DNA of 64,000 nucleotides from Pseudodesulfovibrio sediminis (GTDB lineage Bacteria; Desulfobacterota; Desulfovibrionia; Desulfovibrionales; Desulfovibrionaceae): assembly GCF_020886695.1 (NCBI RefSeq), contig NZ_AP024485.1, positions 2,489,001-2,553,000 on the forward strand. Direction: 5' to 3'. The position numbers were made by a program, and so were the translations under genes. This document shows, piece by piece, positions 1-9,926 of the stretch; the first letter of the stretch is position 1, and the number at the start of each line of letters is the position of its first letter. Under the pieces are notes generated by a model. That model worked only from the letters and a program-made list of their open reading frames with translations, did no database searches and was not told the origin of the DNA.

Positions 1-803
1 GCGTTTTGTCTTTCGATACGCAGGCTCAGTGTCTTCATGCCCCTGAGCAGCAGATAGGCGGCCATGGGGTCCAGCACGTTGCCGACGATTTCCCGGTAGC
101 TGTTTATGGTGGAAATCAATTCTTTGCTGCCCACGGCCACGCCGCCCAGCGCGTCCGCATGGCCGCCCAGAAATTTCGTGGCGCTGTGCAGAACCAGGTC
201 CGCACCCAGCAGCAGCGGGTTCTGGTTTATGGGTGTGGCAAAGGTGTTGTCCACCATGACCACGGCGCCAACGGCCTTGCCGGCACTGGCAAGCCGTTCC
301 AGATCGAGAATCTTGATGGTCGGATTGGTGGGGGTCTCCAGATAGAGCACGTCGCATCCTTTGGCGACCTCGGCTTCGACCGCTTCGAAGTCCACGGTGT
401 CACACAGGCAGACCTCAACCTTTTGCCTCGGCAGGAACTCGGAGAAGAGGCGGTTGGTGCCGCCATAGGTGTCCTTGACCGAGACCACCCGGTCTCCGGG
501 GGCCAACAGGGCGAAAAGCGCATTGGATATGATGCCCATGCCGGATGAGGCGCTGGTTGCGGCCTCGCCCTGTTCAAGGACGCGCACCTTTTCTTCGAAC
601 ACATCCACGGTCGGGTTGGTGTTGCGGGTGTAAATATGTCCGGGGCGTTTGCCCTGGGATACCTCCAACCACTCGTTCATGTCGTCATAACCGAAGGACA
701 CGCTGTGAACCACGGGCACTTGGGTCGCGTTGTCGGCAAACAATGCTTCTTCTCCGGCCCGGACAGTCTGGGTCCCCATGGCATATGTGTTGGTTTTATC
801 CAT
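1..803 (-). CDS. Cys/Met metabolism PLP-dependent enzyme (cystathionine gamma-synthase / gamma-lyase-like), 3' end cut off
   Basis: This is a trans-sulfuration family (Cys/Met_Meta_PP, fold type I) enzyme acting in the cytoplasm on homoserine- or cysteine-derived substrates. The 267 residues seen include YTRNTNPT (about 58-65), the cofactor-phosphate loop ASSGMGI, the DNTFATP motif, and HSATKFLGGHAD with the Schiff-base lysine at about residue 210. The start at 803 follows a good AGGAGAA ribosome binding site. The family is usually about 380-400 residues, so roughly the last third lies outside the window. The sequence does not decide between gamma-synthase, gamma-lyase and O-acylhomoserine sulfhydrylase. 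It is transcribed away from the chemoreceptor gene. Confidence 0.93.
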   Translation of the reverse strand, partial: MDKTNTYAMGTQTVRAGEEALFADNATQVPVVHSVSFGYDDMNEWLEVSQGKRPGHIYTRNTNPTVDVFEEKVRVLEQGEAATSASSGMGIISNALFALLAPGDRVVSVKDTYGGTNRLFSEFLPRQKVEVCLCDTVDFEAVEAEVAKGCDVLYLETPTNPTIKILDLERLASAGKAVGAVVMVDNTFATPINQNPLLLGADLVLHSATKFLGGHADALGGVAVGSKELISTINSYREIVGNVLDPMAAYLLLRGMKTLSLRIERQN

Positions 804-1065
804 CTGTTCTCCTGCAGGATATAGCGTGATAGCTGGTTTGCAGTATCAAAGATGCAAACCATTCACAATAGTGAAAGAAAGGGACAAGAGCACGCATGTG
901 CTCATTTATTTTGGCTTTTTTGTGGGAGAGATGGGTGAGGCTGGGCCTTTGCTAGAAAACACTCTAGCGCAAAAGAAGCAAGTTTTAAAAAAAGTATAAT
1001 GGACACAAAAATGGAAGTGATCTAATACTTATATTGTGTGAGAAATAGTAACATGGGAGTGTGTT

Positions 1066-3081
1066 ATGGGTATTAAATTGAAGTTGCTGCTCCTGGTTGG
1101 GTTACCTGTAGCTGCAATGGTTATTATTTTTGGAGTTGGCCTGACGAGTTTCTACGTCATTGATTCGGATATGACAGAGGTGAATGCTCTCCATCTGGAT
1201 CGAGCCACCATGATTGATGCCGACCGGGATGCCTATCAGGCTCAGGTGGGCGTCATGGAAGTTTTCGAGGCTCATTCGCGAGAAGAGCTGAAAACGGCCA
1301 AAGAGACCAGTGACGAAAATCTGAAGCAGGCGTGGGACAGGATTGTTGGCCCTTCGAGCAATTTTTCTGAGGATATGATGGGGACGCTCGAGGAATTCAA
1401 GAAAGGCTACCTCAAATGGAAGGAAAGCAATACTTCCGTCATATCCCTCTCGAACGAGACTCTGGGCGCCAACATTCTCCGTGGTCAGGCTGAAGCAGCA
1501 GCGCTTGCCTCCTTTGATTCCATGCGTGATATCATCAACAATCTCGGCGAGATCATTGATAAGCGATTGCAGGACCCCAACCTGGGACAGGCTGAACGCA
1601 TGCGGATGGAGAGAGCCCTTTCAAAGGTTCTCAATGCAGACCGTGACGCGTATCAGGCGTATGTTGCGCAACTTTTGATCACAAATGCGACTGATGTAGA
1701 GGTCGTGAACTCCTTGGCAGAGTCCTTCACCGAGAACGTTGGACAAACCAAAGACCGAGTCATTGGAGGAGCAGAGCTCGTAGGGTATGCGGCCGAAGGA
1801 CTGAGCAAGGACTTTTCCATTCAATTCTCTGCATGGGAAGAGCAGAGCAAGAAAGTTGTCGACCTGACGCGAGCCAATTTCGACAAAAATCTGGAAAGAG
1901 TCTCGCAATTGGAGAAAAGCAAAAGTGCTTTTGGTGCGATGCGTGACAAGATCGACAAACTTGGTGTTATGGAAATGGCCAGAGTGGAAGCCAACCTTGT
2001 CCGTTTGGATGAGGTGATAAGCACAACTATTTGGATATATATCCTTGTGACAGTTGCTTTTGTCATAATATCCATCTTGATTACGTTGGTTGTTGCCTCC
2101 CGTATTGCAAATGCGATGAAGGAAAGCGCTGATGTGGCGACTGCCTTGTCCGAGGGAGACTTTTCGGTCAGGTTGAATATCGATCGCAATGATGAAATCG
2201 GTCAGTTGGGCACTGCCATATCGGCCATGATCGCCAAGTTGAGCGAGGTCGTCTATAAGGTTCAGGAGGCTTCGGGCAATGTCGCGTCAAGCAGTGAGGA
2301 GCTGGCGAGTTCTTCTGAGAGTCTGAGTCAGGGAGCCACGGAGCAGGCCTCGGCAGTGGAGGAGGTCTCCTCTGCCATGGAAGAGATATCTGCAAGTATC
2401 AGCCAGAACACGGACGGCTCCAGCAGGACTGAAGGCATTGCCCGCAAGACCGCAGGGGAAAGCAAGGAGGGTGGCGAGGCAGTTCGTCAAACCGTCAACT
2501 CCATGAGCCAGATTGCCGAAAAAATATCCATCATTGAGGAAATCGCACGACAGACCAACCTGCTGGCGTTGAATGCCGCCATTGAGGCAGCACGCGCCGG
2601 AGAGCACGGCAAGGGATTTGCGGTCGTGGCTGCGGAAGTACGCAAGCTTGCCGAGAAGTCCGGGCTGGCAGCCAATGAAATCAGTGAGCTTTCCAGTGAA
2701 TCGGTGGATGTTGCCACCAAGGCGGGCAAGCTGCTTGATTCCATTGTCCCGAATATCGAACAAACCGCTGAACTGGTTCAGGAAATAACCGCAGCAAGCA
2801 ATGAACAAAACTCGGGTGCAGTAGAGATCAATCGGGCATTGCAACAGTTGGACAGCGTGGTCCAGGCCAATGCTGGCTCGTCCGAAGAAATTGCTTCTAC
2901 CGCAGAACAGATGTCGGCGCAGGCAGTAGAACTTGAGAAAGCCATGTCGTTCTTCCGCCTGGGGAATTCAAGTGCTTCGGCCAGTCAAATGATCGTGAAG
3001 GAAGCGCCTCGGGCCATTGAAGGGACGTCCCAGGGCAGTGGTATCCCCATTGAAATGGATGACAGCTTTGAGCGATTCTAA
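1066..3081 (+). CDS. methyl-accepting chemotaxis protein
   Basis: A 671-residue membrane chemoreceptor that signals to CheA/CheW. A first membrane segment lies at about 7-31, followed by an almost wholly helical periplasmic sensor of about 290 residues that resembles 4HB-type modules. A second membrane segment lies near 318-342, then a HAMP domain and the long signalling coiled coil. The hairpin tip is clear at about 491-530 ([20 protein letters not shown]). The protein ends in ERF without an NWETF-type CheR tether. The ligand cannot be read from sequence. A TATAAT lies at 995-1000 but I see no good -35, and a rho-independent terminator follows the gene. It is monocistronic. Confidence 0.97.
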   Translation: MGIKLKLLLLVGLPVAAMVIIFGVGLTSFYVIDSDMTEVNALHLDRATMIDADRDAYQAQVGVMEVFEAHSREELKTAKETSDENLKQAWDRIVGPSSNFSEDMMGTLEEFKKGYLKWKESNTSVISLSNETLGANILRGQAEAAALASFDSMRDIINNLGEIIDKRLQDPNLGQAERMRMERALSKVLNADRDAYQAYVAQLLITNATDVEVVNSLAESFTENVGQTKDRVIGGAELVGYAAEGLSKDFSIQFSAWEEQSKKVVDLTRANFDKNLERVSQLEKSKSAFGAMRDKIDKLGVMEMARVEANLVRLDEVISTTIWIYILVTVAFVIISILITLVVASRIANAMKESADVATALSEGDFSVRLNIDRNDEIGQLGTAISAMIAKLSEVVYKVQEASGNVASSSEELASSSESLSQGATEQASAVEEVSSAMEEISASISQNTDGSSRTEGIARKTAGESKEGGEAVRQTVNSMSQIAEKISIIEEIARQTNLLALNAAIEAARAGEHGKGFAVVAAEVRKLAEKSGLAANEISELSSESVDVATKAGKLLDSIVPNIEQTAELVQEITAASNEQNSGAVEINRALQQLDSVVQANAGSSEEIASTAEQMSAQAVELEKAMSFFRLGNSSASASQMIVKEAPRAIEGTSQGSGIPIEMDDSFERF

Positions 3082-3153
3082 CCGAAAGAGTGCATGATTC
3101 CGGCAGGTGAATGCACGCGGAGTGCTTTCACGGTCGGGACAGTTGATTCAATA

Positions 3154-3185
3154 AAAAAGTCCGCCTCGAATGAGGTGGACTTTTT
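3154..3185 (+). terminator. rho-independent terminator after the chemoreceptor gene
   Basis: The stem GTCCGCCTC / GAGGTGGAC has one G-T wobble and a 4-base loop, and is extended by A5 on the left and T5 on the right. It lies about 70 bp after the chemoreceptor stop. Because of the A and T tracts it could also act for the convergent small gene at 3225-3434. Confidence 0.85.
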
Positions 3186-3224
3186 GTGTTTTGTCCGTCT
3201 CTGTCGAGACGTTGGACTGTGCGG

Positions 3225-3434
3225 TTATTCTGCGTTTTCGGCTTTGGGCTTGCTGATGATCTTGTGGACCCAGCGGGTCTCGGACACCTGATCCGAGACT
3301 ATGTAGCCACATTCCCTCAAGTATTGCATTTTTGCGCCGCCATCGCCATATGAATAGATTCTTTGCCCTACGGTATGCTGCTTGAGGAAGTTCAATCCGG
3401 CCTTTTTGTAGTTGCCTGCGAACAGTTTGAACAT
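3225..3434 (-). CDS. small conserved-looking protein of unknown function (69 aa)
   Basis: I do not recognise this protein. It is 69 residues, starts MFKLFAGNYKKAG and ends KPKAENAE, and is basic with aromatic residues but no signal peptide or membrane segment. The start at 3434 is chosen because a near-perfect AAAGGAGG ribosome binding site lies just upstream. The open frame continues upstream to about 3674, but that part is arginine/proline-rich and lacks a comparable site. The gene converges on the chemoreceptor and shares its terminator region. Confidence 0.75.
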   Translation of the reverse strand: MFKLFAGNYKKAGLNFLKQHTVGQRIYSYGDGGAKMQYLRECGYIVSDQVSETRWVHKIISKPKAENAE

Positions 3435-3851
3435 GGAACCTCCTTTAACGTTAGAAGAGCCTCCTCTACCACCTACACGTCCGCCGGTCCATCCCAAAAA
3501 TCGTGGGAAAATTGGGGGATTGTCCCGTTTTATCTCCCTTTGATCTTTGGGTGTTCTAGACCGTGGAGGTGTGGTTTTTGCGGGTATTGGCCGAAGAATA
3601 CAGGAGTATTGCCGTTGAGTCGTCGGCAGGATGAGGCAAGGGTGACAGCGCTGCACAGACGGGGCGATACGCATTCTGCATATTTTGGCATTTTGGTCTT
3701 TTTTTGGCAGTATGATTGATGTATAGAGCTGTGGTTTTATATGGGTGACCCGTCAATTGAAACAATCCGTGATTTATGTATACAGTGTTTTCAATTGGTG
3801 TTGGTTTGTGCGGGAGCATTGTTAATGGGGATTATCTTGAGGAGGAGTCTC
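3435..3851. other. intergenic region between divergent small genes, with a spaced inverted repeat
   Basis: No supported gene lies here. The only structure I see is a pair of 9-bp arms, CAATTGAAA at 3754-3762 and TTTCAATTG at 3789-3797, separated by 26 bp. The spacing is wide for one protein dimer; it could mark two half-sites or be chance in this AT-richer stretch. It lies 55-98 bp upstream of the start at 3852. Confidence 0.4.
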
Positions 3852-4637
3852 ATGCGTCAATTGTTGTTTTTTCTTTGTTGTGTCCTGTTCATGCCGACAG
3901 CGGCTCTGGCTGCGTCTGATGTCGTCGCAACCTATACCTATTCCGATGGTTCAATGGTGACGCTCGTCACCCGGGATGCAGAGCATGTGCGGATGGACAC
4001 TTCGGAAACGACCTACATGCTGCTTTCCGGCGGCAAGGCGTATTCTGTCAGTTGCGAAAACGGCCAGTGTTCAGCCATGGACATGGGGGCCATGATGGGC
4101 ATGGTGAGCGGCTCCAGCATGTTCGGCGGCGGCGAAGATGATTATGATGTCCGCTATCAGGACACAGGCAGGACGGAAACCGTGGCCGGATACAAGGGGT
4201 CTGTCTACACCGCTATTGTTTTCGAGAACGGGAAGGAGATCTCCCGCGACGAGATCGTGCTCGGCTCGCATAGCAATGTCCGCAAACTCACCGAAGGGTG
4301 GATCGCATTTGCCGAAGCCCTGACCCAGACCCTGGGCCAATCGTTCAAGGACTCGCTGGATGAGGCCAAGAAGATGGGCTATGGCGGCATCCTGCGGTAC
4401 GGCGATGACATGCGGCTGACCAAGCTGTCGGTCAAGAATCTGCACTCTTCCTATTACAAACTGCCTGCCACCACGCAGCAGTCCAATTCCCAGCCCGCCA
4501 TGCAACAGCAGTCCACGGAGCAGGGTGACTCCATGGTCGAGCAGGATGCCAAGGAACTGGGGCAGGAAGCGCGTCAGGATACCAAGAACGAACTCAAGGA
4601 CGCCATTGGCAGCGCCATCGGCAGTCTGTTCGATTAA
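3852..4637 (+). CDS. exported protein of unknown function (DUF4412-like)
   Basis: A 261-residue secreted or periplasmic protein. The start at 3852 follows a strong GAGGAGG site and gives a clean signal peptide with predicted cleavage after ALA at about residue 20; an upstream in-frame ATG at 3741 is disfavoured. The mature part is beta-rich at first, with a Met/Gly-rich patch near 70-90. A helical region follows, then a Gln/Ser-rich low-complexity linker (about 205-230) and a charged amphipathic tail. The overall look resembles DUF4412-type periplasmic proteins, but I am not sure of the family and assign no function. A terminator follows directly. Confidence 0.85.
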   Translation: MRQLLFFLCCVLFMPTAALAASDVVATYTYSDGSMVTLVTRDAEHVRMDTSETTYMLLSGGKAYSVSCENGQCSAMDMGAMMGMVSGSSMFGGGEDDYDVRYQDTGRTETVAGYKGSVYTAIVFENGKEISRDEIVLGSHSNVRKLTEGWIAFAEALTQTLGQSFKDSLDEAKKMGYGGILRYGDDMRLTKLSVKNLHSSYYKLPATTQQSNSQPAMQQQSTEQGDSMVEQDAKELGQEARQDTKNELKDAIGSAIGSLFD

Positions 4638-4660
4638 TACCTATACACACCACCATCAAT

Positions 4661-4692
4661 GGGCCTGCGAACTTCCTTCACAGGCCCTTTTT
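4661..4692 (+). terminator. rho-independent terminator
   Basis: GGGCCTG and CAGGCCC form a 7-bp GC-rich stem followed by five T residues, 23 bp after the stop codon at 4637. It separates this gene from the nucleoside operon. Confidence 0.85.
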
Positions 4693-4796
4693 CGTTGGCA
4701 ACCCCGTGTATAATTGACTACACTCTGTCAGTGAGTCGCGTCATGAGGTTTCGAATACGGCGCGGAAGGATGGAGCCCGACACGAACCGATTTGGG

Positions 4797-4816
4797 CACA
4801 ATTGTTGTCAACTGTG
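4797..4816. promoter_or_regulatory. candidate operator upstream of the nucleoside operon
   Basis: CACAATTG-TTGT-CAACTGTG is an imperfect palindrome (7 of 8 arm positions pair) 39 bp before the first gene. It sits where a repressor of a nucleoside-inducible operon could bind. No regulator gene for the operon lies in the window, so this is inference from position and symmetry only. Confidence 0.35.
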
Positions 4817-4854
4817 TGAAAATATGGCTTTTTCACGTAAACCGTGGAGGATGA

Positions 4855-5847
4855 ATGTCCCGCAAATTTACCCTGATACTCGTCGTTGCCTTGGTTCTGG
4901 CACTCTGTGCCGGCAACGCCCTGGCATTCAAGCCCGCCGTTATTTACGACATGGGCGGCAAGTTCGATAAATCTTTCAACCAGTCAGCCCATATGGGCGC
5001 AGAGATGTTTACCAAGGACACCGGTGTCGCCTACCGGGACTTCGAGCCCACCAACGAATCCCAGTACGAGCAGGCCATGCGTCGCTTCGCAACCCGCGGC
5101 AGCGACCTGATCGTGGTCATCGGCTTCTCCTATGCGTCCGCTCTGGAGAAAATCGCTCCCGAATTTCCTGACACCAGGTTCGTCATCGTCGACATGGTGG
5201 TCGATCAGCCCAACGTCCAGTCTGTCGTGTTCAAGGAGCATGAAGGTTCCTTCCTGGTCGGCATGCTGGCAGCCATGAAGTCCGAAACCGGCAAGGTCGG
5301 TTTTGTCGGCGGCATGGATGTCCCGCTCATTCGCAAGTTCGCCCTTGGCTACAAAGAGGGTGCCCAATACGTGAACCCCAAGGTGGAGATTTTCCAGAAC
5401 ATGACCGGAACCACTCCGGCCGCCTGGGGCGACCCCATCAAGGCCGGTGAGCTGGCCCGCTCCCAGTTTGATCGCGGTGCGGACGTCATCTTCACCGCAG
5501 CAGGCGGCTCCGGCATGGGCGTGCTCCAGGCCGCTGCCGATCTGAAGCGCTTCTCCATCGGCGTTGACTCCAACCAGAACTACATCCACCCCGGTAGCGT
5601 GTTGACCTCCATGGTCAAGCGCGTTGATCTGGCCGTGGCCGAAGCCATGAAGTCCGCCATGGACGGCACCTGGAAGGCCGGCGTCAAAGAGCTTGGGCTG
5701 GCCGAAGGCGGCGTGGATTATGCGCTGGACAAATACAACAAGGATCTCATTACGGACGAGATGAAAGCCAGGGTGGAAGCAGCCAAGGCCGACATCATCT
5801 CCGGCAAGATCAAGGTTACCAACTACTTCGACATCATGGACAAGTAG
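4855..5847 (+). CDS. Bmp/PnrA-family nucleoside ABC transporter substrate-binding protein
   Basis: A 330-residue periplasmic binding protein of the Bmp (Med/PnrA) family, which captures nucleosides for ABC import. Residues 1-24 form a signal peptide ending ALA before FKPAVIYDMGG. The cysteine in LALCAGN is a poor lipobox, so I expect Sec cleavage rather than lipidation. The family signatures GGKFDKSFNQ near the mature start and GVDSNQN near residue 241 are visible. A GTGGAGGATG site precedes the start. It is the first gene of an operon with the ATPase, two permeases and four nucleoside-catabolism genes, which supports nucleosides as ligand. Confidence 0.95.
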   Translation: MSRKFTLILVVALVLALCAGNALAFKPAVIYDMGGKFDKSFNQSAHMGAEMFTKDTGVAYRDFEPTNESQYEQAMRRFATRGSDLIVVIGFSYASALEKIAPEFPDTRFVIVDMVVDQPNVQSVVFKEHEGSFLVGMLAAMKSETGKVGFVGGMDVPLIRKFALGYKEGAQYVNPKVEIFQNMTGTTPAAWGDPIKAGELARSQFDRGADVIFTAAGGSGMGVLQAAADLKRFSIGVDSNQNYIHPGSVLTSMVKRVDLAVAEAMKSAMDGTWKAGVKELGLAEGGVDYALDKYNKDLITDEMKARVEAAKADIISGKIKVTNYFDIMDK

Positions 5848-5848
5848 C

Positions 5849-7447
5849 ATGGCCGACCATGCCACACATGACGGCAAGGCGGCGGGAGGCTCTCCTCCCG
5901 CCGTCGAGTTGATCGACCTCAATAAATTTTTTGGTCCTGTCCACGCCAACCGGGACGTGTGCATGGCTGTTGCGCCCGGCACCATCCACGGAATCGTGGG
6001 AGAAAACGGTGCGGGCAAGTCCACCATGATGGGCATGCTCTATGGCTTTTATCAGGCCAGCTCGGGGCGTATCAGGATCCATGGCCGCGAAGTGAAGATC
6101 ACCAGCCCGTCCCACGCCATCAGGCAGGGCATCGGCATGGTGCATCAGCATTTCATGCTGGTGGAGCCCTTTACCGTGCTCGAAAACGTCATTCTCGGCG
6201 CGGAAGAGGGGAAGCTCATCAAGACCTCTCTGGCCCATGCACGAACCGAGTTGGAGCGGCTGGCCCGGGAGTATGGTCTGGAGGTCGACCTCGATGCACG
6301 CGTCGGCGACCTGTCCGTGGGATTGCAGCAGCGGGTGGAAATCCTCAAGGCGCTCTATCGCGGTGCCGAAATCCTGATTCTGGACGAGCCGACCGGTGTA
6401 CTCACGCCCCAGGAAGCGGACCAGCTGTTCCGCATGCTCGATACCCTGCGTTCTCAGGGCCGCACGGTCATTCTCATCACCCACAAGCTGCGCGAGATCA
6501 TGGCGATCACCGACACGGTGTCCATCATGCGGCGCGGCACCATGGTGGCCCATCGCCGGACCGCGGAAACGAGCAAGGAAGAGTTGGCCGAACTCATGGT
6601 TGGGCGCAAGGTCCTGCTTCAGGTGGACAAGGGTGAGGCCGCGCCGGGAGAGCGTATTCTGGACGTGAACGGCGTGAGCTACAGCGACCAGACCGGCGCT
6701 CTCCGGCTCAATGATATTTCCTTTTCCCTGCGGCGGGGCGAAATCCTCGGCATCGCGGGCGTGTCCGGCAACGGGCAGTCCGAGTTGCTGGAAGTTCTGT
6801 CCGGCGTGTCCCGGGTCTCCGGCGGCACCATCAGTTATCTCGGTTCGGTCATTGCCGGTCCCGGCAAACATACCAATCCGCTCGGCATGCATGAGCTGGG
6901 AGTGGGACATGTGGCCGAGGACCGTCATCACACCGGGATGGTCATGGATTTCACCGCGGCCGAGAATATCATTCTTGGCTACCATAACGGCCCGGACATC
7001 AACGGGCCGGTGCTCATGGACCTGAAGAAAGTGGACGCGCTTTGTGCCGAGTACATGGACAAATTCGATGTGCGGCCACGCAACCCCAGGCAGGCGGCCA
7101 CCGGTTTTTCCGGGGGCAACCAGCAGAAGATCGTCCTGGCCCGCGAGATTGAACGGGACCCGGAGCTACTGCTGGTGGGCCAGCCCACGCGCGGGGTGGA
7201 TATCGGGGCCATCGAGTTCATTCACAAGCGGATCATCGAGCTGCGCGATCAGGGCAAGGGCGTGCTCCTGGTGTCGGTGGAGCTGGATGAAATCCTGTCG
7301 CTGGCCGACCGTATTTTGGTCCTGTTCGAAGGGTGCATCGTGGGCGAACTGACTGCCGAGGAAGCTGACGAGTGTACGCTCGGGCTGATGATGGCGGGTA
7401 TTGATCCCGCGTCGGAAGCCGCACAGCCCAAAGGGGAGGTGGCCTAG
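5849..7447 (+). CDS. nucleoside ABC transporter ATP-binding protein (two fused ABC domains)
   Basis: A 532-residue ATPase of the sugar/nucleoside importer type (YufO/NupA-like). The first domain has GENGAGKST, signature LSVGLQQR and LILDEPTG. The second domain has GVSGNGQSE, signature FSGGNQQK and VGQPTRGVDIGA, where the usual Walker B glutamate region is degenerate, as is common in this family's C-terminal half. It starts 1 bp after the binding-protein stop. It powers import of the substrate bound by the upstream protein through the next two membrane proteins. Confidence 0.96.
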   Translation: MADHATHDGKAAGGSPPAVELIDLNKFFGPVHANRDVCMAVAPGTIHGIVGENGAGKSTMMGMLYGFYQASSGRIRIHGREVKITSPSHAIRQGIGMVHQHFMLVEPFTVLENVILGAEEGKLIKTSLAHARTELERLAREYGLEVDLDARVGDLSVGLQQRVEILKALYRGAEILILDEPTGVLTPQEADQLFRMLDTLRSQGRTVILITHKLREIMAITDTVSIMRRGTMVAHRRTAETSKEELAELMVGRKVLLQVDKGEAAPGERILDVNGVSYSDQTGALRLNDISFSLRRGEILGIAGVSGNGQSELLEVLSGVSRVSGGTISYLGSVIAGPGKHTNPLGMHELGVGHVAEDRHHTGMVMDFTAAENIILGYHNGPDINGPVLMDLKKVDALCAEYMDKFDVRPRNPRQAATGFSGGNQQKIVLAREIERDPELLLVGQPTRGVDIGAIEFIHKRIIELRDQGKGVLLVSVELDEILSLADRILVLFEGCIVGELTAEEADECTLGLMMAGIDPASEAAQPKGEVA

Positions 7448-8548
7448 ATGGCAGAGAAGAAACTTCCCGGCTGGGTCAATGCCGGGCTCATCCCGGTCCT
7501 GAACCTGCTGACCGCATTTCTTGTTTCCGGTCTGGTCATTCTGGCCATGGGCGAGAATCCGGTGGATGCTTTCAGGTATCTGGTATTTGGTGCCTTCGGC
7601 TATGCCGAGGCCATCGGCTACACATTGTTCTACGCCACCAATTTCATCTTTACCGGACTGGCCGTGGCCGTGGCCTTCCATTGCTATCTGTTCAATATCG
7701 GCGGTGAAGGGCAGGCCTATGTCGGCGGTCTGGGGATCGGTCTGGTCTGCCTGTATCTGGGCGACCTGCCGTTCTGGATGATCCTGCCGCTCACGGTCCT
7801 TGGCGGCGCCCTGTTCGGCGCGGCGTGGGCTGCCATTCCGGCCTATCTCCAGGCTAAGCGCGGCTCGCATATCGTCATTACCACCATCATGTTCAACTTC
7901 ATTGGCTCGTCGGTCATGACCTTCCTGCTGGTGGAATGGCTCAAGCGGCCCGGTTCGCAACTGCCGGAGACATCCCATTTTCCGGATCAGGCCTTCATGC
8001 CCAAGCTGTATGAGCTGGCCGGGAAGTTCGGCATCGAGATGGCCCGGTCACCGCTGAACCTGTCACTGATCATCGCTTTGCTCTGCTGCCTCGGTGTCTG
8101 GATATTCATCTGGCGCACCCGGTGGGGCTATGAGATGCGGGCAGTGGGCAAGAACCCGGATGCGGCCGTGTACGGCGGCATATCTCCGGCCAAGTCCATC
8201 ATGATCGCCATGCTGGTTTCCGGCGCGCTTGCCGGATTGGTCGGGCTGAACGAGCTTATGGGTGTCCAGCATCGCGTGGTCATCAATTTCACCAACGGGT
8301 ATGGATTCGTGGGCATCGCCATCGCCTTGATGGGCCGCAATCATCCGGTGGGCATCCTGCTTGCCTCGTTGCTCATGGGCGCGCTCTTTCAAGGGGGTGC
8401 GGAGGTGGCCTTTGAGATGCCCAACATCACCCGCGACATGATCTGGACCATACAGGGGTTCGTGATCCTGTTCACCGGCGCACTGGAGCATATGTACAGA
8501 GGCCGCTTGGAGAGCCTCTTCATCAGGGCGGAAAGGGAGGCAGCATGA
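7448..8548 (+). CDS. nucleoside ABC transporter permease (YufP-like)
   Basis: A 366-residue inner-membrane protein of the BPD_transp_2 family, with about 8-10 hydrophobic segments starting near residue 15. The segment GKNPDAAVYGGI is the cytoplasmic coupling region typical of this family. It starts immediately after the ATPase stop and overlaps the next permease by 4 bp, so the two are translated together as the heteromeric channel. Confidence 0.94.
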   Translation: MAEKKLPGWVNAGLIPVLNLLTAFLVSGLVILAMGENPVDAFRYLVFGAFGYAEAIGYTLFYATNFIFTGLAVAVAFHCYLFNIGGEGQAYVGGLGIGLVCLYLGDLPFWMILPLTVLGGALFGAAWAAIPAYLQAKRGSHIVITTIMFNFIGSSVMTFLLVEWLKRPGSQLPETSHFPDQAFMPKLYELAGKFGIEMARSPLNLSLIIALLCCLGVWIFIWRTRWGYEMRAVGKNPDAAVYGGISPAKSIMIAMLVSGALAGLVGLNELMGVQHRVVINFTNGYGFVGIAIALMGRNHPVGILLASLLMGALFQGGAEVAFEMPNITRDMIWTIQGFVILFTGALEHMYRGRLESLFIRAEREAA

Positions 8549-9519
8549 CCGATATTTTCACCTATTTCCTCCTGGTGGCCGACGCCACCGTGCGCATGGC
8601 CACGCCGCTCATTCTGGCCGCATTGGCCGGGTTGTGTTCGGAACGGGCCGCGGTCATCGACATCGGTCTGGAAGGCAAGATGCTCGGCGGCGCGTTCGTG
8701 GCCGGTGCCGTGTCCTATCTGACCGGTTCGGTCTGGCTGGGTCTTGTCTGCGCCGTTGTCGCCTGCCTGCTGTTGGCGCTCCTGCACGGGTTTGCCTGCA
8801 TCACCCACCGGGGCAATCAGGTGGTCTCGGGCATGGCCATCAATATAGTGGTCGCCGGACTGGCCCCGACCCTGGGGCACGCCATCTTCCATATCAACGG
8901 CGACACCCCTTCTCTGCCGATGGCTTCCCGGTTCATGTCCATTACGCTACCCGGAGCGGAGATGCTCCATGGCGTGCCGGTGATCGGTCCCATCTATTAC
9001 GAGCTTATCAGTGGACACAATCTGTTGACCTACGTGGCCTTTGCCATGATTCCGCTTGTCTCCTGGATGCTCTACAAGACCCGTTTCGGTCTTCGGCTCC
9101 GGGCTGTGGGCGAGAACCCCGAGGCCGTGGATACCGCCGGTATTTCGGTGGAATGGCTGCGGTATCGGGCCGTGCTCATTGCGGGCGCATTGTGCGGTCT
9201 TGCCGGGGCGTCGCTGTCCACGGCACTGGGCGCGAGCTTTATCCGCGACATGACCGCCGGAAAGGGATATCTGGCCCTGGCAGCCATGATCTTCGGCAAA
9301 TGGAAGCCCGGCCTGACCGTTACCGCCTGTCTGTTGTTCGCCTTCTGCGATGCGCTCCAGGCGCGGTTGCAGGGTGTGGAGCTTCCCTTGGTCGGCGAGG
9401 TCCCGGTGCAGTTCATCATCATGCTGCCCTATGTCATGACCGTGATCCTGCTGGCCGGTTTCGTGGGCAAGGTCGTGGCCCCCAAGGCCGATGGCATCCC
9501 GTATGTAAAGGAACGATAA
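8545..9519 (+). CDS. nucleoside ABC transporter permease (YufQ-like)
   Basis: A 324-residue second channel subunit of the BPD_transp_2 family. Motifs include IDIGLEGKMLGGAF in the N-terminal part and the coupling segment GENPEAVDTAGIS near 190. The 4-bp ATGA overlap with the preceding permease implies translational coupling. The stop codon abuts the cytidine deaminase start, placing transport and catabolism in one transcript. Confidence 0.94.
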   Translation: MTDIFTYFLLVADATVRMATPLILAALAGLCSERAAVIDIGLEGKMLGGAFVAGAVSYLTGSVWLGLVCAVVACLLLALLHGFACITHRGNQVVSGMAINIVVAGLAPTLGHAIFHINGDTPSLPMASRFMSITLPGAEMLHGVPVIGPIYYELISGHNLLTYVAFAMIPLVSWMLYKTRFGLRLRAVGENPEAVDTAGISVEWLRYRAVLIAGALCGLAGASLSTALGASFIRDMTAGKGYLALAAMIFGKWKPGLTVTACLLFAFCDALQARLQGVELPLVGEVPVQFIIMLPYVMTVILLAGFVGKVVAPKADGIPYVKER

Positions 9520-9924
9520 ATGATTGATATACAGGAACTCATACGCTTGGCCACCGAGGCGCGAAACACGGCCCATGTGCCGTACTCCAATCATCCGGTG
9601 GGCGCGGCCATCGTCACGGACAGCGGCAACATCTTTACCGGGTGCAATGTGGAAAACGCGGCGTATCCCCTTGGCAGTTGTGCGGAACAGTCGGCCATCT
9701 CCGCCATGGTGCGCGGGGGCGAAAAGACCATCTCCGTCATTGTGGTGGTCGGCCCTACCCTTGAGCCGTGTACTCCGTGCGGCGGATGCCGTCAGCGCAT
9801 TCGCGAGTTCAGCACCCCGCAGACGATCATCCACGCCTGTAATGAGCAGGAAGTGCTTTTGACCATGACCATGGACGAACTGCTGCCCCAGTCGTTCGGC
9901 CCTGAAAACCTGAAAAAAATATAG
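9520..9924 (+). CDS. cdd: cytidine deaminase
   Basis: A 134-residue cytosolic enzyme converting cytidine or deoxycytidine to uridine or deoxyuridine. The length fits the short homotetrameric class. The zinc ligands are Cys54 (in SCAE, with catalytic Glu56), Cys87 and Cys90 (in PCGGCRQ). The substrate-binding segment NVENAAYPLGS precedes the CAE motif. It starts directly after the permease gene and feeds deoxyuridine and uridine to the phosphorylase encoded two genes on. Confidence 0.96.
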   Translation: MIDIQELIRLATEARNTAHVPYSNHPVGAAIVTDSGNIFTGCNVENAAYPLGSCAEQSAISAMVRGGEKTISVIVVVGPTLEPCTPCGGCRQRIREFSTPQTIIHACNEQEVLLTMTMDELLPQSFGPENLKKI

Positions 9925-9926
9925 AT

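Noticed and set aside
4984-6985. Long minus-strand frames opposite the nucleoside importer genes
   Set aside because: They are shadows with unusual His/Gly composition, opposite a binding protein and an ATPase with textbook motifs.
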